64,000 nt of DNA, taken from positions 662,025 through 726,024 of the forward strand of contig NZ_JAPCZG010000001.1 of the NCBI RefSeq assembly GCF_025938155.1, written 5' to 3'. The DNA is from Novosphingobium sp. KCTC 2891. GTDB taxonomy: Bacteria > Pseudomonadota > Alphaproteobacteria > Sphingomonadales > Sphingomonadaceae. The notes under the pieces are model-generated. The model ran no database searches. It was not told the DNA's origin and worked only from the letters and a program-made list of their open reading frames with translations. Within the stretch, counting starts at the first letter, position 1, and each line of letters opens with the position of its first letter. Positions 56,412 to 64,000 of the stretch are shown piece by piece. A program made the position numbers and the translations under genes.

Positions 56412-58424
56412 TCAGGCGTCGATCAGTTCGGGGTCGATTTCGCTGGCTCGGTTCTGGATGAACATGAAACGCTGGGCAGGATCACGGCCCATCAGGCGGT
56501 CCACCAGATCCTTCACTGCCGCGCGGCCTTCGTATTCGGGCGGCAGGGTGATGCGGATCAGACCCCGGGTGGCGGGCGACATCGTGGTTTCGCGCAGCTG
56601 CGCAGGGTTCATTTCGCCGAGGCCCTTGAAGCGCGAGACCTCGACTTTCTTGTTCTTGAACTTGGTGGCTTCCAGTTCGGCGCGGTGCGCGTCGTCGCGG
56701 GCATAGGCGGAGGTGCTGCCCGAGGTGAGGCGATAGAGCGGCGGCTGGGCTAGGTAGATGTGTCCGCGCCGGACGATGTCGGGCATTTCCTGGAAGAAGA
56801 AGGTCATCAGCAGCGTGGCGATGTGCGCGCCGTCGACATCGGCGTCGGTCATGATGATGATGCGGTCGTAACGGAGCGCGTCAGCGTTGCATTCCTTGCG
56901 CATGCCGCAACCGAGGGCGAGCGCAAGATCGGCGATTTCGGAATTGGCCCGAATCTTGTCCGCCGTGGCGCTGGCGACATTGAGGATCTTGCCGCGGATG
57001 GGCAGGATCGCCTGCGTCTTGCGATCACGCGCCTGCTTGGCGCTGCCGCCTGCGCTGTCGCCTTCGACGATGAACAGTTCGGTTTCACCGCTGCCTTCGC
57101 CCGAACAGTCGGTGAGCTTGCCCGGCAGGCGCAGCTTGCGCGCGTTGGTGGCGGTCTTGCGCTTGACCTCGCGCTCGGCCTTGCGGCGCAGACGATCGTC
57201 CATGCGTTCCATCACCGCGCCCAGCAGAGCGCGCCCGCGCTCCATGTTGTCGGTGAGGAAATGGTCGAAGTGATCGCGCACCGCGTTTTCGACGAGGCGC
57301 GCGGCCTCCGGGCTGGTGAGGCGGTCCTTGGTCTGGCTCTGGAACTGGGGGTCGCGGACGAAGACCGAGAGCATTACCTCGCTGCCCGTGATCATGTCCT
57401 CGGGCGCGATGTCCTTGGCCTTCTTCTGGCCGACGAGTTCGCCGAAAGCGCGGATGCCCTTGGTCAGCGCTGCGCGCAGACCTTGTTCGTGGGTGCCGCC
57501 ATCGGGCGTGGGAATGGTGTTGCAGTACCAGCTGTAGGACCCGTCGGACCACAGCGGCCAGGCGATGGCCCATTCGACGCGGCCCATTTCCTCTCCGCCC
57601 GGGCCGAGCGGGAAGTCCTGCCGCCCGGCGAACGGCACGCTGGTGACGCATTCGCGACCCGCCACCTGCTCGGCGAGGTGATCGGCAAGGCCGCCGGGGA
57701 ACTGGAACACGGCTTCCGCGGGCACGTCGTCGCTGGCGAGACTGGGCGCGCACTTCCAGCGGATCTCCACCCCGGCGAAAAGGTAAGCTTTCGAGCGGAC
57801 GAGGCGGAACAGGCGCGCGGGTTTGAACCTGGCGTCGGCACCGAAGATTTCGGCATCGGGGACGAACGTGACCTGCGTGCCGCGCCGGTTGGGCGCATTG
57901 CCGATTTTCTGCAGCGGCCCGGTGGGAAGCCCGCGCGAGAATTCCTGCGCGTAAAGTTCCTTGTTGCGGGCGACTTCGATGCGGGTGAGCGTGGACAGCG
58001 CGTTGACCACCGAGACCCCGACGCCGTGGAGTCCGCCCGAGGTGGCATAGGCCTTGCCCGAGAACTTGCCGCCAGAGTGCAGCGTGGTGAGGATCACCTC
58101 GAGCGCGGACTTGCCCGGATATTTGGGGTGTTCGTCGACCGGGATGCCGCGGCCGTTGTCGCTGATCGTCAGCCGGCCGGCGCTGCCGGGCTCTTCCTCG
58201 AGCAGGACTTCGATGCGGTTGGCGTGGCCGGCCACGGCCTCGTCCATCGCATTGTCGAGCACTTCGGCGGCGAGGTGGTGCAGCGCGCGTTCGTCGGTGC
58301 CGCCGATGTACATGCCCGGGCGACGACGGACCGGTTCGAGCCCTTCGAGGACTTCGATCGCGGAGCCATCGTAGCTTTCGGCAGGATTGCTGGCGGGCAG
58401 CTTGTCGAACAGGTCATCGGACAT
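56412..58424 (-). CDS. parE: DNA topoisomerase IV subunit B
   Basis: 670 residues from the ATG at 58424. GHKL ATPase: YDGSAIEVLEGLEPVRRRPGMYIG, EVLDNAMDEAVAGHA and DNGRGIPVDEHP. Transducer and TOPRIM domain: FIVEGDSAGGSAKQARDRKTQAILPIRGKILNV and MTDADVDGAHIATLLMTFFFQEMP. The length and the short C-terminus distinguish it from GyrB. It decatenates chromosomes together with ParC. Confidence 0.96.
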   Translation of the reverse strand: MSDDLFDKLPASNPAESYDGSAIEVLEGLEPVRRRPGMYIGGTDERALHHLAAEVLDNAMDEAVAGHANRIEVLLEEEPGSAGRLTISDNGRGIPVDEHPKYPGKSALEVILTTLHSGGKFSGKAYATSGGLHGVGVSVVNALSTLTRIEVARNKELYAQEFSRGLPTGPLQKIGNAPNRRGTQVTFVPDAEIFGADARFKPARLFRLVRSKAYLFAGVEIRWKCAPSLASDDVPAEAVFQFPGGLADHLAEQVAGRECVTSVPFAGRQDFPLGPGGEEMGRVEWAIAWPLWSDGSYSWYCNTIPTPDGGTHEQGLRAALTKGIRAFGELVGQKKAKDIAPEDMITGSEVMLSVFVRDPQFQSQTKDRLTSPEAARLVENAVRDHFDHFLTDNMERGRALLGAVMERMDDRLRRKAEREVKRKTATNARKLRLPGKLTDCSGEGSGETELFIVEGDSAGGSAKQARDRKTQAILPIRGKILNVASATADKIRANSEIADLALALGCGMRKECNADALRYDRIIIMTDADVDGAHIATLLMTFFFQEMPDIVRRGHIYLAQPPLYRLTSGSTSAYARDDAHRAELEATKFKNKKVEVSRFKGLGEMNPAQLRETTMSPATRGLIRITLPPEYEGRAAVKDLVDRLMGRDPAQRFMFIQNRASEIDPELIDA

Positions 58425-58507
58425 GGGAACGGGTATAGAACACGGACGAATCCGCACGCAAGCACGCAGGCGTGCTTATCCGCGTCCTTTTGGCGGCTGG
58501 GTGCCCT

Positions 58508-59665
58508 TCAGAAGCGTGCTGGCGCCGGGCTGACGGTGGTGAAGGTGCCGCCCGACACTTCGCGCACTTCCATCGCGCGTTCGGCGGCGCCGAACTGGTT
58601 GAAGCGGAACACCCCGTCGAGCCCGATGAAGCCCTGCGGATCGTAGAGCTTGCCGGTCGGGAACAGCGTGCCGGGCTTCCAGTTCCGCGCGACATTGAGC
58701 GTCAGTAGCACGGAATCGTAGCCGAGCGTGGCCAGCCGTGCGGGCGTGGCGCCAAAGCGCTTCCGATAGGACTGTTCGAATTGGCCGAACCGCCTGTCGG
58801 ACACGGCGGCGAACCATGCGCCCTTCATCGCCGGGCTTTTGGCGATGGCTGCTTCGCCGCTCCACAACTCGGTACCGAGCAGGCGGGTGCCGCCCGCCTG
58901 CGGTGCGGCCTGGAGCGCGATGCGCGCGCCGTCCGCGATCAGCAGCGCATCGACCGGCCCCTTGGCCTTGACCCGGCGCACCGCGCTGGCGACCGAGGTG
59001 TTGGCGCGCTCGTAGGTCTCGACGCCGGTGACGGTCATGCCTTCGCGGCGGGCGACGTCCGCCAGTGCCGTGGTGACGCGCTGGCCGTAGACGCCGCTGG
59101 GTATGATTGCGCCGACGCGCGAGACCCCGTGTGCCTTGGCATAGCCGAGCACGCGCGCGACCGACTGTCCCGGCACCTGGCCCAGCACGAACACGTCGCG
59201 GTCGGCCACGCCGACATCGTTGGAATAGGTGATCATCGGCACGTGCGCGGACCGCGCGACCGATGCCACGGCGACCACGTCGTCCGACAGAAGTGGGCCG
59301 AGGATCAGACGGTTGCCGTCGGCCACGGCCTTGCCAGCCGCATTGGCGGCGCCGGTGGCGGTATCATAGGTGGTGATGCGGATGGTCTGCGCGTTGGTAT
59401 CGAGCAGCGCCATGGTGGTGGCATTGGCGATGGCCTGCCCGACAGCGGCGTTGGGGCCGCTCATCGGCACCAGCAGTGCGACGCGGTGGCGGTCGGCATC
59501 GGTGGGCAGGACGTTGGAATCGGGCGCGGCTTCGCTGGGGGCGGGGGCGGGGCCGGCGGGGCCGCCCTTGGGGATCACGGTACAGCCGGCAAGCAACGCC
59601 AGCGTGGTCGCCACGGCGACGCGCCGGGTGATGCCGCCTGCCTGCCAGAGATTGCCCTTCATCAT
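58508..59665 (-). CDS. Penicillin-binding-protein activator-like periplasmic lipoprotein (LpoA-type)
   Basis: 385 residues from an ATG at 59665. Lipoprotein signal (TRRVAVATTLALLAGCTVIP, Cys about residue 28), a Pro/Ala linker and a type-1 periplasmic binding fold (HRVALLVPMSGPNAAVGQAIANATTMALLD; LILGPLLSDDVVAVASVA; MITYSNDVGVADRDVFVLG). This matches the C-terminal domain of LpoA and the COG3107-like group in Alphaproteobacteria, next to rsmI as usual. Direct activation of a PBP is inferred. It is divergent from rsmI. Confidence 0.85.
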   Translation of the reverse strand: MMKGNLWQAGGITRRVAVATTLALLAGCTVIPKGGPAGPAPAPSEAAPDSNVLPTDADRHRVALLVPMSGPNAAVGQAIANATTMALLDTNAQTIRITTYDTATGAANAAGKAVADGNRLILGPLLSDDVVAVASVARSAHVPMITYSNDVGVADRDVFVLGQVPGQSVARVLGYAKAHGVSRVGAIIPSGVYGQRVTTALADVARREGMTVTGVETYERANTSVASAVRRVKAKGPVDALLIADGARIALQAAPQAGGTRLLGTELWSGEAAIAKSPAMKGAWFAAVSDRRFGQFEQSYRKRFGATPARLATLGYDSVLLTLNVARNWKPGTLFPTGKLYDPQGFIGLDGVFRFNQFGAAERAMEVREVSGGTFTTVSPAPARF

Positions 59666-59705
59666 GCTCTTGCCGCTCCCCGAGACCCGGTCCATTGGGA
59701 GGCGC

Positions 59706-60539
59706 ATGGACACGCCTTCGCTTGAACCCGGCCTCTATATTGTTGCCACGCCGATTGGCAATCTTGGCGACCTGACGCGCAGGGCCGTCGAAGTGCTTTC
59801 GGCGTGTGCGGTGATAGCGTGCGAGGATACGCGCGTCACTGGCAAGTTGTTGAATCATATCGGCATAAAACGACCGATGCGGCGTTATGACGATCATGCC
59901 AGCGATGAGGCACGCGAGAAGCTGCTCGCCGAAATGTGCGAAAAGCCGGTCGCTTTGGTTTCGGATGCGGGCACGCCGCTGATTTCGGACCCCGGCTACA
60001 AGCTGGTGCGGACCGCACGTGATCGCGGCATTCCCGTCACCAGCCTGCCCGGACCGAGCGCGCTGGTGACCGCGCTGACGCTGGCAGGGCTACCAACCGA
60101 CCGCTTCATGTTCGCGGGCTTCCTGCCATCGAAGGACAAGGCGCGCGGCGATGCGCTGGCGGGGCTGGCGGCGGTGCCGGTGACGCTGGTGTTTTACGAA
60201 ACCGGGCCGCGGCTGGTCGACAGCCTGGAGGCGATGGCGCGGATCATGCCGGGGCGCGAAGTGGCCGTGGCGCGCGAGCTGACCAAGCTGCACGAGGAAT
60301 GCCGCACCGGCACGGCGGAAGAACTGGCCGCGCATTACACGGCGCATCCGCCGCGGGGCGAGATCGTGCTGCTGGCCGGGCCGCCGCCCGCGCCCGGCGC
60401 GCCGGACGAAGCCGATGTGGATACCGAGCTGCGCGCGGCGCTGGCGGAAATGCCGCCCTCGCAGGCTGCTGGCAAGGTGGCCAAGGCGCTGGGGCTGGAC
60501 CGCAAGACGCTTTATGCGCGGGCGATGGAGCTGAAGTGA
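59706..60539 (+). CDS. rsmI: 16S rRNA (cytidine1402-2'-O)-methyltransferase
   Basis: 277 residues. Tetrapyrrole-methylase fold with GLYIVATPIGNLGDLTRRAVEVL, ACEDTRVTGKLLNHIGI, VSDAGTPLISDPGYKLV and FYETGPRLVDSLEAM, all RsmI hallmarks. It methylates C1402 of 16S rRNA. It overlaps yraN by 4 bases (GTGA). Confidence 0.96.
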   Translation: MDTPSLEPGLYIVATPIGNLGDLTRRAVEVLSACAVIACEDTRVTGKLLNHIGIKRPMRRYDDHASDEAREKLLAEMCEKPVALVSDAGTPLISDPGYKLVRTARDRGIPVTSLPGPSALVTALTLAGLPTDRFMFAGFLPSKDKARGDALAGLAAVPVTLVFYETGPRLVDSLEAMARIMPGREVAVARELTKLHEECRTGTAEELAAHYTAHPPRGEIVLLAGPPPAPGAPDEADVDTELRAALAEMPPSQAAGKVAKALGLDRKTLYARAMELK

Positions 60540-60898
60540 GCGCCAGCCGGGCCGAAGCCGAGCGCCGGGGTCGGCGCGGTGAGGCTCTGGCGGCGCTATG
60601 GCTGCGGCTGACCGGGTGGCGCGTGCTGGCGCGGCGCCAGCGCGTGGGGCCGGGCGAAGTGGATATCGTGGCACGCAAGGGCCGGACGGTGGCCTTCATC
60701 GAAGTGAAGTGGCGCGCGAGCGGCGCGGCGCTCGATCTGGCGATCGATGCGCGGCGGCTGCGGCGCGTGGCGCGGGCGGCGGAAGTTCTGGTGCCGCGCT
60801 ACGTTCGATCGGGAGATGACGTGCGGATCGATGTGATCCTGATTGCGCCAGAGCGCTGGCCGCGCCGGATCGTCAATGCATGGCAACCCGGCGCGTAG
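60536..60898 (+). CDS. YraN/UPF0102 family nuclease-like protein
   Basis: 120 residues from GTG overlapping the rsmI stop. PD-(D/E)xK-like core GEVDIVARKGRTVAFIEVKWR, the standard UPF0102 signature. Suggested to be an endonuclease-like protein of unknown role, usually found beside rsmI. The C-terminal part is basic. Confidence 0.92.
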   Translation: MSASRAEAERRGRRGEALAALWLRLTGWRVLARRQRVGPGEVDIVARKGRTVAFIEVKWRASGAALDLAIDARRLRRVARAAEVLVPRYVRSGDDVRIDVILIAPERWPRRIVNAWQPGA

Positions 60899-60907
60899 GC
60901 GAAATGA

Positions 60908-61060
60908 TCAGTGCGGCTTGTGCTCGTCCTTGTGCTCGCCGTCCTTGCCGTGATCGTCCTTGGGGTGTTCGGTCGGGTGCGGCTCGGGATTGGCGACAGC
61001 GGCGGCGCTCCAGCCGAGAACGACGGCGGTGCAGGCGATGGCAGTAAGAGCTTTGCGCAT
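60908..61060 (-). CDS. Small exported His-rich peptide
   Basis: 50 residues from the ATG with AAAGGGA upstream. Signal peptide (KALTAIACTAVVLGWSAAAVANP) followed by about 27 mature residues in which 6 are His, with Asp, Glu and Lys making most of the rest (EHPKDDHGKDGEHKDEHKPH). The alternating His/acid pattern could chelate divalent metals. It is too short for family recognition. It lies convergent to yraN and divergent from gshB. Confidence 0.65.
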   Translation of the reverse strand: MRKALTAIACTAVVLGWSAAAVANPEPHPTEHPKDDHGKDGEHKDEHKPH

Positions 61061-61183
61061 GGAAGGTCCCTTTCCGTTAGCGTGCGTCATCGCATTTGCG
61101 GCGCGCCTCGCGAAAGTGGTCGCTCTCCCCATAAATCGGCTTTAAAGCGCGGCTCAGAGAAAACACCTGAGGTTGGATAACCT

Positions 61184-62134
61184 ATGACGCTTCGTGTCGC
61201 GGTTCAGATGGACCCGCTCCAGTCGATCAAGATCGCCGGAGATTCGAGTTTTGCGCTGATGCTTTCGGCTCAGGCGCGCGGGCACGAGCTTTACTATTAC
61301 GACGTGAAGTCGCTGGCGTGGAAGGCTGGCCGTGTCACCGCCGAAGGCGCGCCGGTGACGGTGCAGCGCGTGGAAGGCGATCATTACCGCATGGGCGAGG
61401 TGCGCAAAATCGATCTCGGTAGCGACATGGACGTGGTGCTGATGCGCCAGGACCCGCCGTTCGACCTGGGCTATATCACCGGCACCCACCTGCTGGAGCG
61501 GCTGGAGGGCGAGACGCTGGTGGTCAACGACCCGCGCTCTGTCCGCAACGCGCCCGAGAAGGTTTACGTCCTCGACTACGCGCGGTTCATGCCGCCCACG
61601 CTGATCACGCGCTCGGCCGCCGATGTGCGGGCCTTCCAGCACGAACTGGGCGAGACAGCGGTGGTGGTGAAGCCGCTGCACGGCAACGGCGGCAAGGCGG
61701 TGTTCAAGGTGGAAGCCGATGGCGGTAACCTTTCCGCGCTGGCCGAGCTGTTCGGGCAGGTGTGGCCCGAGCCGTTCATGGTCCAGCCGTTCCTTCCCGA
61801 AGTGGCCGAGGGCGACAAGCGCATCGTGCTGGTGGACGGCGTGGTCGCGGGCGCGATCAACCGCAAGCCGGGCGAGGGCGAGTTCCGCTCCAACCTCGCG
61901 GTCGGCGGTTATGCCGAAAAGTGCGACCTGACCGCGCGCGAGCAGGAAATCTGCGAAGTGCTGGGGCCTGAGCTGAAGAAGCGCGGGTTGATCTTCGTTG
62001 GCATCGACGTGATCGGCGGCAAGTGGCTGACCGAGATCAACGTGACCAGCCCGACGGGCATCGTGGCGATCGACAAGTTCAACGGCACCGATACGCCGGG
62101 CATGATCTGGGATGCGATCGACGCCCGGCTTTGA
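61184..62134 (+). CDS. gshB: Glutathione synthetase
   Basis: 316 residues. Opens with RVAVQMDPLQSIKIAGDSSFALMLSAQARGHE; later ATP-grasp motifs VVKPLHGNGGKAVFKV, FMVQPFLPEVAEGDKRIVLVDG, AINRKPGEGEFRSNLAVGG and the Mg site TEINVTSPTGI. It adds glycine to gamma-glutamylcysteine. It follows rsmI-yraN, a common alphaproteobacterial order. Confidence 0.97.
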   Translation: MTLRVAVQMDPLQSIKIAGDSSFALMLSAQARGHELYYYDVKSLAWKAGRVTAEGAPVTVQRVEGDHYRMGEVRKIDLGSDMDVVLMRQDPPFDLGYITGTHLLERLEGETLVVNDPRSVRNAPEKVYVLDYARFMPPTLITRSAADVRAFQHELGETAVVVKPLHGNGGKAVFKVEADGGNLSALAELFGQVWPEPFMVQPFLPEVAEGDKRIVLVDGVVAGAINRKPGEGEFRSNLAVGGYAEKCDLTAREQEICEVLGPELKKRGLIFVGIDVIGGKWLTEINVTSPTGIVAIDKFNGTDTPGMIWDAIDARL

Positions 62135-62199
62135 TGCTTTTCCCCCTCCTCTGAAGGGGGCTTCAGGAGCCGGTCTCCTCTTTCAGCGTTGCCCATGAC

Positions 62200-62802
62200 A
62201 TGAACGACTGGATTATCCACCTCATCGAGGGCGGCGGCTATTGGGGCATCGGCTTCCTGATGCTGCTCGAGAACGTGTTCCCGCCGATACCTTCGGAACT
62301 CATCATGGGTATCGGCGGCATCGCCGTGGCGCACGGGCGGATGGACGTGGCGCCGCTGATGATCTTCGGCACGATCGGGTCGACGCTGGGCAACTACGCT
62401 TGGTTCCTGCTGGGGCGGGCGCTGGGCTACCAGCGGCTCAAGCCGTTCGTCGATCGCTTCGGGCGGTGGCTGACGCTGGACTGGCAAGACGTGGCGAAGC
62501 TGGTGGTGTTCTTCCAGAAGCATGGCCAATGGGTGGTGTTCGTCATGCGCTTCTCGCCGCTGATGCGCACGATGATCTCGCTGCCGGCGGGGCTGGCGGA
62601 GATGGGGCACGTGCGCTTCCTGGTTTTCACGCTGGCGGGCGCGGCGGTGTGGAACGCGATCCTGGTCTGGGCCGGATGGCACCTTGGCAACAACTTCGGC
62701 CACCTGGAAAAATACACCGGACCGGTAGCGCTGGCGGGCATGGCGCTGATTGGCGTGCTTTACGTATGGCGCATCGTGCGGTGGAAACCGCGCGCGGAGT
62801 GA
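62200..62802 (+). CDS. DedA-family membrane protein
   Basis: 200 residues. SNARE-associated DedA motif: YWGIGFLMLLENVFPPIPSELIMGIGGIA, GSTLGNYAWFLLGRALGYQRLKPFVDRFGRW and FVMRFSPLMRTMISLPAGLAEMGHVRF with the conserved Arg. DedA proteins are lipid scramblases or transporters needed for envelope homeostasis. It ends in a stem-loop shared with accC. Confidence 0.94.
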   Translation: MNDWIIHLIEGGGYWGIGFLMLLENVFPPIPSELIMGIGGIAVAHGRMDVAPLMIFGTIGSTLGNYAWFLLGRALGYQRLKPFVDRFGRWLTLDWQDVAKLVVFFQKHGQWVVFVMRFSPLMRTMISLPAGLAEMGHVRFLVFTLAGAAVWNAILVWAGWHLGNNFGHLEKYTGPVALAGMALIGVLYVWRIVRWKPRAE

Positions 62803-62823
62803 GGCTTTTTGCGGGGTGCCAAT

Positions 62824-62855
62824 AAAAAAGCCCCCGCCGAGGCAGGGGCTTTCTT
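62824..62855. terminator. Bidirectional terminator between dedA-type gene and accC
   Basis: Stem AAAGCCCC/GGGGCTTT (62827-62834 with 62845-62852) is flanked by A-rich and T-rich runs (AATAAAAAAG on the left, TTTCTT on the right), so it can end transcripts from both convergent genes. Confidence 0.85.
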
Positions 62856-62875
62856 GTCCGGTCATCCCGAAGCGA

Positions 62876-64000
<1,125 letters not shown>

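Overview
The window is a chromosomal segment of a GC-rich alphaproteobacterium. It most resembles a sphingomonad (Novosphingobium/Sphingomonas/Sphingobium group). The pointers are large TonB-dependent receptors, an mreB-mreC-mreD-mrdA-rodA elongasome cluster, neighbouring glyQ-glyS-ppdK, an rsmI-yraN-gshB cluster, PEP-CTERM secreted proteins, tandem GumN/TraB proteins and a RibB with a degenerate RibA half. The genus assignment is an inference from gene content. Both window edges cut genes: a kinase on the left and accC on the right.

Layout. 1-2.8 kb: a phosphotransferase/AttH-like pair, then a split DUF1214/DUF1254 pair. 2.8-4.5 kb: ribH and an HTH-RibB-RibX fusion, with a repeated operator-like array upstream. 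4.7-7.7 kb: a TonB-dependent receptor. 8.0-8.7 kb: a small monooxygenase and two identical tRNA-Lys(CTT) genes. 8.7-14.5 kb: the rod-shape operon. 14.7-19.9 kb: mutL, a secreted nuclease-like protein, an AhpD-like protein, a lipoprotein, a MaoC dehydratase and a DUF1206 membrane protein. 20-27.2 kb: the usual rplY-pth-ychF order, split by two convergent TPR-lipoprotein/PEP-CTERM pairs. 27.3-29.1 kb: two overlapping GumN-like genes. 29.2-35.1 kb: glyQ, glyS, ppdK. 35-38 kb: methyltransferase, comF, hisI and a MerR regulator. 38-41.4 kb: a large acyl-CoA dehydrogenase and an NTF2-kinase fusion. 41.4-46.6 kb: dienelactone hydrolase, cysK, MFS and a ZnuD-like receptor with a Zur-box-like palindrome. 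46.7-51.3 kb: PilZ, tyrS, DOMON-like/NamZ pair and an OmpA-family protein. 51.6-56.4 kb: VWA/GFA/MoxR operon, a TonB-like protein, an acyltransferase and a small ORF. 56.4-64 kb: parE, an LpoA-like protein, rsmI, yraN, a His-rich exported peptide, gshB, DedA and accC.

How the genes work together. Most of the window is core metabolism, cell-wall growth, translation and DNA maintenance. The accessory interest is regulatory. Both PEP-CTERM genes carry near-consensus sigma-54 promoters (GG-N10-GC), each with the same 15-bp upstream box at exactly the same distance, which suggests a local RpoN-dependent PEP-CTERM regulon. Three unlinked genes (MaoC dehydratase, NTF2-kinase fusion, MoxR ATPase) share a 16-bp semi-palindromic operator-like element. 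The ribB fusion has an N-terminal helix-turn-helix and a cluster of TGTGATT/AATCACA elements directly upstream, which fits self-regulation.

No CRISPR array, rRNA operon, transposase, integrase or phage module was seen. Protein calls rest on recognising family motifs by eye. Regulatory sites rest on direct reading of the bases, and their function is inferred.
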